DNA of 6,229 nucleotides from Planctomycetota bacterium (GTDB taxonomy: Bacteria; Planctomycetota; Phycisphaerae; WQYP01): NCBI GenBank assembly GCA_021805585.1, contig JAJZEY010000070.1, positions 1 through 6,229 on the forward strand. The letters are read 5' to 3'. The first letter of the stretch is position 1, and every line of letters begins with the position of its first letter. The notes under the pieces are model-generated. The model did no database searches and was not told the origin of the DNA. It saw only the letters and a list, made by a program, of their open reading frames with translations. A program made the position numbers and the translations under genes. This document shows, piece after piece, positions 1-6,166 of this stretch.

Positions 1-2
1 AG

Positions 3-152
3 GATGCCCGTGCTCGTGTCAATCCTGATGTGCAGGCTGGACGGGGCATTAATGTTTCAATCAAGGCACCTTTGCCCGCGTCACTGCCGGTGTTCAATAG
101 CGCGGGTCTTTTTTTGCCGGGACAGGGCGGTCAAAAGTTTTTCAACTATTAG
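3..152 (+). CDS. 3' end of a convergent gene of unknown function (partial, cut by window edge)
   Basis: A plus-strand frame is open from the left edge to a TAG at 150-152, giving about 49 C-terminal residues. The start lies outside the window. The peptide looks protein-like: it has a mixed composition with VNPDVQAGRGINVSIKAPLP near its start, then LPVFNSAGLFLPG, and ends QKFFNY. Its codons follow a purine-first pattern (GAT GCC, GTC AAT, GGC ATT AAT GTT). The competing minus-strand frames in bases 1-80 are rich in Arg and Pro and look like shadows. I do not recognise the family and see no domain or motif. It would converge on the DUF3472 gene and overlap its last 72 bases. Evidence is codon pattern and plausibility only, so it could still be a chance open frame. 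Confidence 0.45.
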   Translation, partial: DARARVNPDVQAGRGINVSIKAPLPASLPVFNSAGLFLPGQGGQKFFNY

Positions 153-956
153 CGGGGGTGTGTGCGAATAATCGGCTATTTTAAGATGGGTGCCGGGAGC
201 CGAGTGCATGTGCGTGTTTCCGCCGGTTTGCAGATAGAACTGTTGTTTGATGACGCCCGCGTCCACGGTTTTTTTTGCTTCCCATGGGGCATTGGAAGTG
301 GTAAAAACCGCGCGGGTAAGCGCCCGCCATTGGCCGTCGGCTTCGCGTATCCAGCCAGGCCCATACAAGGCCCGCCGCACTTGTCGGGCGCTGCGCGTAT
401 TGCGACGAAAATCTTCAATAAACGCGTAATATCCATGAATCAGCCCGGCTGACTTGCCGGCAACCGTGCCCAACGTGACCAGGTGCTTCCAGATTTTTTT
501 TCCGGGTTGGTAAAACCATGCGGCATAGGCCGTACGGCGTCCGATACGCCGCGAAACAACCGCAAAGCGATAGGCGATGCCCATGCGCCAGGAGTAGCGG
601 TACAAAATATGGGCACCGGTACCTTCGCCGCCAAAGCGTGTGACATGAACATCCGGCGCGAAACTGATGACCCGCACCGGTTGGTGATCAGAATCCCAAG
701 TGGAAAAAATAAGGACATGTTTTTTGTCGGCCAGTTCCTGCAGACCAAAATAGCCCTGACTGAACCCGCACACCTGAAAGTAACTTCCCGGCTGTGATTG
801 TTCGACACGCAGCGTATTAAAGAAAATATTTCCCAAAGGGGCCTGATAAAACAGATGCACGGAACGAGCCGCCCGCGGCGGTGTGGAAACCGCACAGGCA
901 CGCCCAAAATAAGCGGCCAGCAGCAGGATAACCAAAAATGCGGGCATGAATTTCAT
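81..956 (-). CDS. Secreted DUF3472-domain protein
   Basis: A 291-residue exported protein of unknown function. Residues 1-22 form a signal peptide: Lys2, a hydrophobic core at 6-17, and a likely signal peptidase I site after Ala-Cys-Ala (20-22). Cys21 is preceded by Gly-Arg-Ala, which is a poor lipobox, so a lipoprotein is less likely. The rest matches my memory of the DUF3472 family along its length: GFSQGYFGLQ (64-73), LIFSTWD (82-88), FGGEGTGAH (108-116), YRYSWRMG (119-126), YAAWFYQP (144-151), HGYYAFIEDF (174-183), VFTTSNA (217-223) and QFYLQTGG (239-246). The domain appears to end near residue 268, followed by a basic tail rich in Lys and Arg. The ATG at 956 was chosen because it gives the signal peptide; its ribosome site is weak (GGGG about 5 bases upstream). 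It lies 137 bases downstream of nuoG on the same strand. Co-transcription is possible, but a functional link to complex I is not evident. The biochemical role of DUF3472 is not known to me. Confidence 0.85.
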   Translation of the reverse strand: MKFMPAFLVILLLAAYFGRACAVSTPPRAARSVHLFYQAPLGNIFFNTLRVEQSQPGSYFQVCGFSQGYFGLQELADKKHVLIFSTWDSDHQPVRVISFAPDVHVTRFGGEGTGAHILYRYSWRMGIAYRFAVVSRRIGRRTAYAAWFYQPGKKIWKHLVTLGTVAGKSAGLIHGYYAFIEDFRRNTRSARQVRRALYGPGWIREADGQWRALTRAVFTTSNAPWEAKKTVDAGVIKQQFYLQTGGNTHMHSAPGTHLKIADYSHTPPLIVEKLLTALSRQKKTRAIEHRQ

Positions 957-979
957 AAAAGCCCCGTTGCCACAGGTGA

Positions 980-996
980 GCCCGGCGAATCCGGGC
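980..996 (-). repeat. Small GC-rich hairpin in the nuoG-DUF3472 spacer
   Basis: GCCCGG at 980-985 pairs perfectly with CCGGGC at 991-996 around a 5-base loop. A weaker 5-base-pair repeat (AGCCG 1022-1026 with CGGCT 1034-1038) lies closer to nuoG. On the minus-strand transcript neither is followed by a run of U, so neither is a standard Rho-independent terminator. The 137-base spacer (957-1093) shows nothing else I can name and no convincing promoter. Confidence 0.5.
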
Positions 997-1093
997 GGCC
1001 CCGGAAAGCTTGCCAGCCAGGAGCCGATTCCGCCGGCTATGCAGGCAAAATCATGCGGATGGCCCCGCTATGGCATAAGATATCCGGGATCGC

Positions 1094-2725
1094 TTACAAT
1101 TCGGCGAACTGCATCAGTTCCACTTTTTCCTGGCGTGCCGGCGGCGTAATCTGGCCGTACTGTGGTTTGCCGGCGTCGGCCATCATGCGGCGGACGGCGG
1201 CAGGATCGTATTGGCCGGCCAGGCCGAGGAGTTCCCAAAATATGGACCCGGTGGAACGTGACCCTTCCAGCGGCTGAATAGCCTGCACAAACGGCTGAAT
1301 GGCTCCCTGGCAATTTTCAAATACACCGGCCTTTTCCGCCCAGGTGCAAATGGGCAGGCAGAGCGAAGCCTTTCCGGCCAGGCCATCGGGACGGCTGGAC
1401 AGGACGGTAACATTTTTCATAGGCTGGAAATAGCTGGATAAATCGGCGTCGTTATGGCCAATCGGGTCGGCACAGACCAGCGCGGCCTGAATGTCACCGG
1501 AGGAAATTTTCGACGAAAGATACCTGAACATCAGCGAATTGCCGCCAAAGTGAGCGCGGACGTTTTCCGCACCGAGGCGATTAGGCGATTTATCCGCGCG
1601 AATGGTGTAGGTGACCGCGCCAGTGGCAGGGTTGGTGAATATCTGGTCCTGGCCATCAATTTTGGACAAATTCAGGCCCAGCGCACAGCCGGGGTCCATT
1701 TTCCTTGCCCAGGTTGCGGCCAGGAACATTTCTTCAGTGGAGTCAAACGGGCTTAGCATAAGAAGGGTCGAACCTTGCCCCTTTTCGGCAACAGCTTTTT
1801 TGAATGACCGTTCCAGCCGGTCGAGTCCCTGTTGCCAGCTTAGCCCATCCGGAGCGTCGGCTGCGGAAATAGTTTGCAGCCGGTTATTATGAACGAAATC
1901 CCATCCGTAGCGGATATCATCGGAAATCCACCATTTATTAATATCCTTATTAAATCGCGGCTTGATGCGGTAAATGCGGCCCTGATTATGTTCGATAAAA
2001 ATATTTTCGCCACCGCTGGAAAATGGGGAAATACTGGGAGTGGACTTAAGAAACCAGACACGCTGCGTGAAAAGAAAATCTTTGTCCAGTAAAGCGCCGA
2101 CCGGGCAGATATCAATGACGTTGGCGGAAAGGGGATTATCCAGTGATTTGCCCTGGAAAACGTCAATCTGCTCCTTGTGGCCGCGGCCGAAGACACCAAG
2201 TTCGCCCGTGCCGGAAATCTCACGCGTGAAACGAACGCAGCGTGTGCACATGATGCAACGGTCGGAATACAGGACCACATGCTTGCCGATATCTTTTTTG
2301 GGCTTTTTGGCTTTGTCTTCATCAAAACGGCTTTCAGCGCGGCCATATTTAAAGCTGTAATCCTGAAGATAGCATTCGCCCGCCTGATCGCAGACCGGGC
2401 AGTCCAGGGGATGGTTAATAAGCAGAAATTCCATGACCGCCTTTTGATTGGCCACGGACTTAGGCGATTTGCTGTGCACCTTCATGCCATTGACCGCGGG
2501 GGTCTGGCAGCTAGGCACGAGCTTGGGAACTTTGACCAGCTTGGCGGGGTCCTTGGGGTCCGGTGATTCAATTTCCACCAGACATATGCGGCAGGAAGCC
2601 ACAATTGAAAGACCTTCGTGGTAACAATATTGCGGCAGTTCCACGCCGGCATCATTGCAGGCCTGAAGAATCATTTTGCGGCCTTCCCAGGCCACTTGTT
2701 TTCCATCTACTTCCATTGTGGGCAT
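1094..2725 (-). CDS. nuoG: NADH-quinone oxidoreductase subunit G, compact form
   Basis: Iron-sulfur subunit of the complex I peripheral arm, carrying electrons from NuoF towards NuoB/C/D at the cytoplasmic face. The protein has 543 residues. An N-terminal [2Fe-2S] ferredoxin domain supplies Cys34, Cys45, Cys48 and Cys73. A His-Cys3 [4Fe-4S] site follows (His105, Cys109, Cys112, Cys118), then a second [4Fe-4S] site (Cys157, Cys160, Cys163, Cys207, the last in DICPVGAL). From about 228 it enters the molybdopterin-oxidoreductase-like region. The four Cys that bind the optional N7 cluster in E. coli and Thermus are replaced (Ser233, Ser236, Glu240, Ser268). The mitochondrial-like stretch INKWWISDDIRYG is kept, as is AEKAGVFENCQGAIQ (463-477) near the end. 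Family members usually have about 670-900 residues, so the C-terminal part is strongly reduced. The ATG at 2725 has AAGGA seven bases upstream (AGGA at 2733-2736), which favours it over Met4. It lies 88 bases after nuoF. Confidence 0.95.
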   Translation of the reverse strand: MPTMEVDGKQVAWEGRKMILQACNDAGVELPQYCYHEGLSIVASCRICLVEIESPDPKDPAKLVKVPKLVPSCQTPAVNGMKVHSKSPKSVANQKAVMEFLLINHPLDCPVCDQAGECYLQDYSFKYGRAESRFDEDKAKKPKKDIGKHVVLYSDRCIMCTRCVRFTREISGTGELGVFGRGHKEQIDVFQGKSLDNPLSANVIDICPVGALLDKDFLFTQRVWFLKSTPSISPFSSGGENIFIEHNQGRIYRIKPRFNKDINKWWISDDIRYGWDFVHNNRLQTISAADAPDGLSWQQGLDRLERSFKKAVAEKGQGSTLLMLSPFDSTEEMFLAATWARKMDPGCALGLNLSKIDGQDQIFTNPATGAVTYTIRADKSPNRLGAENVRAHFGGNSLMFRYLSSKISSGDIQAALVCADPIGHNDADLSSYFQPMKNVTVLSSRPDGLAGKASLCLPICTWAEKAGVFENCQGAIQPFVQAIQPLEGSRSTGSIFWELLGLAGQYDPAAVRRMMADAGKPQYGQITPPARQEKVELMQFAEL

Positions 2726-2768
2726 TGTCGGTTCCTTCTTGATGACATCGTGGTGGCGGCCTGCGGAG

Positions 2769-2794
2769 GGGCTTTTGGTGCAGGACCAAAGCCC
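2769..2794 (-). repeat. Strong hairpin in the nuoF-nuoG spacer
   Basis: On the minus-strand transcript GGGCTTTGGT pairs with ACCAAAAGCCC, giving 10 base pairs with a single unpaired A and a 5-base loop (2780-2784). It begins about 20 bases after the nuoF stop and ends about 33 bases before the nuoG ribosome site. The downstream bases (CUCCGCAGG) lack a U run, so a standard terminator is unlikely. RNA processing, stability or partial attenuation between the two genes is possible but not shown. Confidence 0.65.
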
Positions 2795-2813
2795 GCCGAT
2801 CTCGCGCCGAAAT

Positions 2814-4124
2814 TTATACCGTCGCTCCCGCCGGCGTCAGCGTGATGCCGCGCACCTGTTCGGGCTTCAGTCGGGACTTAAAGTCGTCCGGGAACTTTTG
2901 CAGGAAGGTTTTAACGGCCCAATTGGCACCGTCCGCCAGTCCGCAAATGGTCGTGCCGGGCATGGAACCCATGCTCAAGCCGACTTCCATAAGTAAATCA
3001 AAATCTCGCGGGCGACCGAACCCGGCCACGATGCGGTTAAGCATTTTATGCATCCAGGCCGTACCCTCCCGGCAGGGGGTGCATTGGCCGCAGCTTTCAT
3101 AAGCAAAAAAGCGGACAATATTCCGCAGCATCAGTACCAGGTCCGTGGTGTCGTTCATGACTATGACGCCTGCGGTTCCCAAGCCCAACACGTTGTACTT
3201 GCGGCCAATGTCAAAATCAAGCTCCGCATCCCACTGGTCGGTACCCAGAATGCCCATCGATACGCCGCCGGGAATTGCCGCACGGTATTTTCCCTTCACT
3301 CCGCCGGCGTACTTTTCAATAAGGGTGGACATTTTAATGCCCAGTTCGTCTTCATATACGCCGGGCTTGTGAATATGCCCGCTGATGCCAAAAAGCTTGG
3401 GGCCGGCGGAGCTTGGCGTGCCCATGCCCTTAAACCAGGCGGCACCCTTTAAAACAATGTCCGGCAGGCAGGCCAGGGTTTCAACGTTGTTAATAATCGT
3501 GGGCTTGGCAAATGCGCCGGCCACCGCGGGGAACGGCGGCTTAATTCGCGGCCATCCGCGTTTGCCCTCCAGGGCTTCCAGCAATCCCGTTTCTTCTCCG
3601 CAGATGTACGCGCCGGCACCGCGATGTACGTAACAGTTATGGACAATATCAGTTCCCGGCAGTTTTTTCCCGAATATGCCGTTGGCGTAGGCTTCTACCA
3701 GGGCTTCTTCCAGAATTTTGGCTTCCAGGTGGTATTCACCCCGAATGAAAATATAGCTGGTGGTAATACGATTGGCATAGGCGGCAATGGCGATGCCTTC
3801 CAGCAGAATGTGTGGATCGTAGTCGGTTAAATAGCGGTCCTTAAAAGTACCCGGTTCGGATTCGTCAAAATTTACCGCCAGGTAACGCGGGTGAAGGTCT
3901 TTGGGTAGAAAGGTCCATTTGGTGCCGCAGGGAAAGCCGGCACCGCCGCGGCCCCGCAGGCCGGATTCCACCACCAGCTTAATAAGGTCTTCGGGCGGGG
4001 TGGTCCAGGATTTTTTCAGTGCCTCATAGCCGCCGGTGGCGCAATAATCGGAGTAGCGAATCAGACGACGCTTCGCCGGATCATCAGGAATGCGCTTCAG
4101 AAGAACGGGACCCGCAAATGCCAT
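2814..4124 (-). CDS. nuoF: NADH-quinone oxidoreductase subunit F (NADH/FMN-binding)
   Basis: Entry subunit of complex I. It oxidises NADH with FMN and passes electrons to its own [4Fe-4S] cluster, at the tip of the peripheral arm in the cytoplasm. The protein has 436 residues, normal for the family. The FMN/NADH glycine-rich loop is RGRGGAGF (57-64), followed by the conserved NFDESEPGTFKDR (85-97) and the GAGAYICGEETGLLEALEGK segment (169-188), then PRIKPPFPA (192-200). The cluster ligands are Cys345, Cys348 and Cys351 in ESCGQCTPCREGT, with Cys394 in TTICGLADG. Cys66 in GFPCGTKW sits where Thr is common, and Gly180 replaces a usual Ala; neither should abolish function. The ATG at 4124 has AGAGG seven bases upstream, a strong ribosome site. 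It lies 72 bases after nuoE and 88 before nuoG. It resembles the related HoxF/HydB diaphorase subunits, but nuoD upstream and nuoG downstream make complex I the clear choice. Confidence 0.97.
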   Translation of the reverse strand: MAFAGPVLLKRIPDDPAKRRLIRYSDYCATGGYEALKKSWTTPPEDLIKLVVESGLRGRGGAGFPCGTKWTFLPKDLHPRYLAVNFDESEPGTFKDRYLTDYDPHILLEGIAIAAYANRITTSYIFIRGEYHLEAKILEEALVEAYANGIFGKKLPGTDIVHNCYVHRGAGAYICGEETGLLEALEGKRGWPRIKPPFPAVAGAFAKPTIINNVETLACLPDIVLKGAAWFKGMGTPSSAGPKLFGISGHIHKPGVYEDELGIKMSTLIEKYAGGVKGKYRAAIPGGVSMGILGTDQWDAELDFDIGRKYNVLGLGTAGVIVMNDTTDLVLMLRNIVRFFAYESCGQCTPCREGTAWMHKMLNRIVAGFGRPRDFDLLMEVGLSMGSMPGTTICGLADGANWAVKTFLQKFPDDFKSRLKPEQVRGITLTPAGATV

Positions 4125-4173
4125 GGAAAAACCTCTTAAAAATTCAACGGCAGCAGGCCGTTATAAAGTCCTG

Positions 4174-4191
4174 TCCGCGACCGGTCGCGGA
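4174..4191. repeat. Perfect 18-bp palindrome between nuoE and nuoF
   Basis: TCCGCGACCGGTCGCGGA is identical to its own reverse complement. It starts 6 bases past the nuoE stop on the minus strand and lies about 50 bases before the nuoF start. As RNA it could fold into a stem of up to seven GC-rich pairs with a tetraloop; as DNA it could bind a dimeric protein. No U run follows, so it is not a standard terminator. Its function is unknown. Confidence 0.7.
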
Positions 4192-4196
4192 TTGGG

Positions 4197-4778
4197 TTAA
4201 TGCCGTTGCCCGTTGCCGCCATTACCCCCGTTACCACCACTGTGCGCGGCTTCGGCGGGCAACTGCTGAAGGTGGCGTACGAAGGTATCAGGTTTCAAAC
4301 AACCATGAAGGTCTTCATTGACCAGGGCGCAGGGGGCCTGTTCGCAGGCACCAAGGCATTCAACTTCAAACAGGGTAATCTGGTGGTCTTCCGTGGTTTC
4401 GCCGGGATCAATTCCGAACACCTGGCGGATTTTTTCCACGATATCCGTATGGCCGCAAAGCTCGCAGGCAATAGATCGACAGACATTCACCACATATTTG
4501 CCGGACGGGGTCAGGCGGAATTCTTCGTAGAACGTTACGGCGTCCTGTACCTGGGCGCGGGTAATTTCCAGAAATTCCGCGGCTTCATCAATAGCCTGTT
4601 CCGTGATATAGCCGTATTCATGCATAATGATATGAAACAGGGGCAGCAATGCGGCCTGTTTGGTGGGATAACGCGGGAAATATTTTTCCGTCACCAGTTT
4701 TTTTATTTCTGGCGTCAGATACGGTTCCGCGCGTCTAGACTGATAGGGTTTCAGGCGATCTTCAACTATCCAGGCCAT
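4197..4778 (-). CDS. nuoE: NADH-quinone oxidoreductase subunit E (24 kDa type, thioredoxin-like [2Fe-2S])
   Basis: Thioredoxin-fold subunit that sits against NuoF in the NADH dehydrogenase arm and carries [2Fe-2S] cluster N1a. The protein has 193 residues. An N-terminal helical part (about 20-90) includes QAALLPLFHIIMHEYGYIT and ends VTFYEEF (81-87), standard for the family. The cluster ligands are Cys100 and Cys105 (CRSIAC), then Cys141 and Cys145 (CLGAC). Three further Cys lie nearby: 108, 150 and 160. The C terminus is a low-complexity tail with three Gly-Gly-Asn units (181-189) and final GQRH. The ATG at 4778 has AAAAGG six bases upstream. It lies 97 bases after nuoD and 72 before nuoF. 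The same fold occurs as HoxE/HydC in hydrogenases and formate dehydrogenases, but the neighbours place this copy in complex I. Confidence 0.96.
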   Translation of the reverse strand: MAWIVEDRLKPYQSRRAEPYLTPEIKKLVTEKYFPRYPTKQAALLPLFHIIMHEYGYITEQAIDEAAEFLEITRAQVQDAVTFYEEFRLTPSGKYVVNVCRSIACELCGHTDIVEKIRQVFGIDPGETTEDHQITLFEVECLGACEQAPCALVNEDLHGCLKPDTFVRHLQQLPAEAAHSGGNGGNGGNGQRH

Positions 4779-4818
4779 GGTGATCCTTTTCTGCTTCCTT
4801 CAAAAACCGTATTCCAGG

Positions 4819-4844
4819 GGCGGCGTTCCAAACGTCGCGCCGCC
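4819..4844 (-). repeat. GC-rich hairpin in the nuoD-nuoE spacer (proximal to nuoE)
   Basis: GGCGGCG (4819-4825) pairs with CGCCGCC (4838-4844) over 7 GC base pairs around a 12-base interval; an inner CGTT/AACG pairing is also possible. On the minus strand it falls about 30 bases after the nuoD stop. No U run follows. Confidence 0.6.
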
Positions 4845-4846
4845 GG

Positions 4847-4861
4847 GGCGGCCGAACCGCC
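4847..4861 (-). repeat. Second small hairpin in the nuoD-nuoE spacer (proximal to nuoD)
   Basis: GGCGG (4847-4851) pairs with CCGCC (4857-4861) around a 5-base loop. It lies 14 bases after the nuoD stop and directly before the larger hairpin. The two share complementary GGCGG/CCGCC arms, so alternative pairings between them are possible. No function can be assigned from sequence. Confidence 0.45.
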
Positions 4862-4875
4862 AGTTTACCTGACGA

Positions 4876-6156
4876 TTACCGGTCGAGTTCGGCGGCAATA
4901 ATATTCAAACTGCCCAGTACGGCCACCACGTCGGAAATCATGTGGCCTTCCATCATTTTGGGCAGCACGGAAAGATGTATAAACGAGGGCGGGCGCGTTC
5001 GCGCTCGCCACGGGTTTTTTCCGCCATCACTAACCAGGTAATAGCCAAGCTCCCCATTGGCGGTTTCGCAGCAGCCGTAAACTTCGCCGACCGGCGTTTG
5101 AAATCCGCGGTTGGTCATGACCAGTTCAAAGTGGTGAATCAGGCCTTCAATGCTGCCGTAAACCTGCGATTTTGGCGGTAAAACTTCTTTGCCTTCGGGG
5201 CTGACGTTCAGCGATCCGCCGGGAATATTGTCAATGAGCTGCCGAATAATGTTGGAGGACTGCTTCATTTCTTCAAGGCGTACAAGGTAACGTGCCAGCA
5301 CATCACCGGTTTTCATAATCGGAACTTTGAAATCAACGGCGGGTGTGCCTTGGCCGTCCCAGTTGTCCTTAAAGCACAGATAGGGGGCATCTTTTCGCAC
5401 GTCCCGCATAACGCCGCTGGCGCGTGCCAGCGGACCGCTGAGGCTCCAGTTTAAAGCTTCTTCGCGGCTGATGGTGCCGATACCGGCGGTGCGGTCAATG
5501 AATATGCGCAGGCGGTTGAGAAGCTTTTCAATATCGTCAATGGCGCGGGGCAGCGTTTCGTTGACGAAATTTTTTACCATAGGACGGAAAATATTGTCAT
5601 CGGCATCTTTAAAGGCCCCGCCTATGCGGTTCCAGCTTGTATGAAAGCGGGCACCGGTGACATATTCCATAATGTCGTAGATCATCTCGCGTTCATTGAA
5701 CCCGAAAAGAAACGCGGTAAACCCGCCCAAGTCCAGTGCCGCTGCGCCAACGCAAAGCAGATGGCTTTGGATTCGGGCAAGTTCTCCAAGGATCGTCCGG
5801 TATACCTTGCAACGCGGAGTCGGGTCCACCGCGAAAAGGGTTTCGCACGCGTTGATCCAGGCAATTTCGTTGCCCATCGGGGCAAGGTAGTCCATGCGAT
5901 TGACAATGGTGATGTACTGATTGTAATCCAGAACTTCGGCGCTTTTTTCAAAACCGGTGTGCAGGTAGCCGATAACGGGCACCACCCGCACCACACGTTC
6001 GCCATCAATTTCCATCACCAGTCGAATGACCGTGTGCGTGGCCGGATGCTGGGGGCCGAAATTCAGCGTCCATAAATTCGAATCGCTGGAGAGTTGTGGC
6101 GTTGTCATCGGGTTGTCCATAAGCATGGACGCGCCTTTTTCAATGGTATACGGCAT
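4876..6156 (-). CDS. nuoD: NADH-quinone oxidoreductase subunit D (49 kDa, quinone-site subunit)
   Basis: Core complex I subunit of hydrogenase large-subunit ancestry that, with NuoB and NuoH, forms the quinone pocket above the membrane. From the ATG at 6156 it has 426 residues, close to the family norm. The first conserved block is LNFGPQHPATHT (31-42), with His37 and His41 in the quinone-site loop. It continues with IGYLHTGFEK, then NRMDYLAPM holding Asp89 and quinone-site Tyr90, CVGAAALDLGGFTAFLFGF, and WRARTRPPSFIHL. It ends with GHMISDVVAVLGSLNIIAAELDR, the usual C-terminal block and DR end. The ATG at 6156 is preferred because GGAG lies six bases upstream (6163-6166). The frame stays open to a TTG at 6219 but lacks a comparable site, and Met at 6126 is a weaker alternative. 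It is not fused to NuoC as in E. coli. The upstream gene, expected to be nuoC, is outside or just at the right edge. Confidence 0.96.
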   Translation of the reverse strand: MPYTIEKGASMLMDNPMTTPQLSSDSNLWTLNFGPQHPATHTVIRLVMEIDGERVVRVVPVIGYLHTGFEKSAEVLDYNQYITIVNRMDYLAPMGNEIAWINACETLFAVDPTPRCKVYRTILGELARIQSHLLCVGAAALDLGGFTAFLFGFNEREMIYDIMEYVTGARFHTSWNRIGGAFKDADDNIFRPMVKNFVNETLPRAIDDIEKLLNRLRIFIDRTAGIGTISREEALNWSLSGPLARASGVMRDVRKDAPYLCFKDNWDGQGTPAVDFKVPIMKTGDVLARYLVRLEEMKQSSNIIRQLIDNIPGGSLNVSPEGKEVLPPKSQVYGSIEGLIHHFELVMTNRGFQTPVGEVYGCCETANGELGYYLVSDGGKNPWRARTRPPSFIHLSVLPKMMEGHMISDVVAVLGSLNIIAAELDR

Positions 6157-6162
6157 GAAAAG

Positions 6163-6166
6163 CTCC
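6163..6166 (-). promoter_or_regulatory. Shine-Dalgarno site deciding the nuoD start
   Basis: GGAG on the minus strand lies six bases before the ATG at 6156. This supports that start over the ATG at 6171, which has GGAG only two bases away (too close), and over the TTG at 6219. Confidence 0.65.

Noticed and set aside
1..64. Minus-strand frame starting TTG at 64 or ATG at 49 and running off the left edge
   Set aside because: The short peptide is Arg/Pro-rich, its ATG has no good ribosome site, and the opposite strand reads as a more convincing protein.
957..1093. Rho-independent terminator after nuoG
   Set aside because: The hairpins present have no following U run, so termination cannot be claimed from sequence.
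1068..1100. Possible promoter (TTGTAA, then TATGCC) for the DUF3472 gene at the nuoG end
   Set aside because: The match to -35/-10 consensus is weak and could be chance.
798..1277. Plus-strand open frame (159 codons) across the nuoG-DUF3472 spacer
   Set aside because: It runs antisense to the ends of two supported genes and its translation looks like a shadow, with no motif.
4200..4901. Long plus-strand open frame (233 codons) antisense to nuoE
   Set aside because: It mirrors nuoE and its spacer; nuoE has full family motifs and a ribosome site, and the antisense product shows no recognisable motif.
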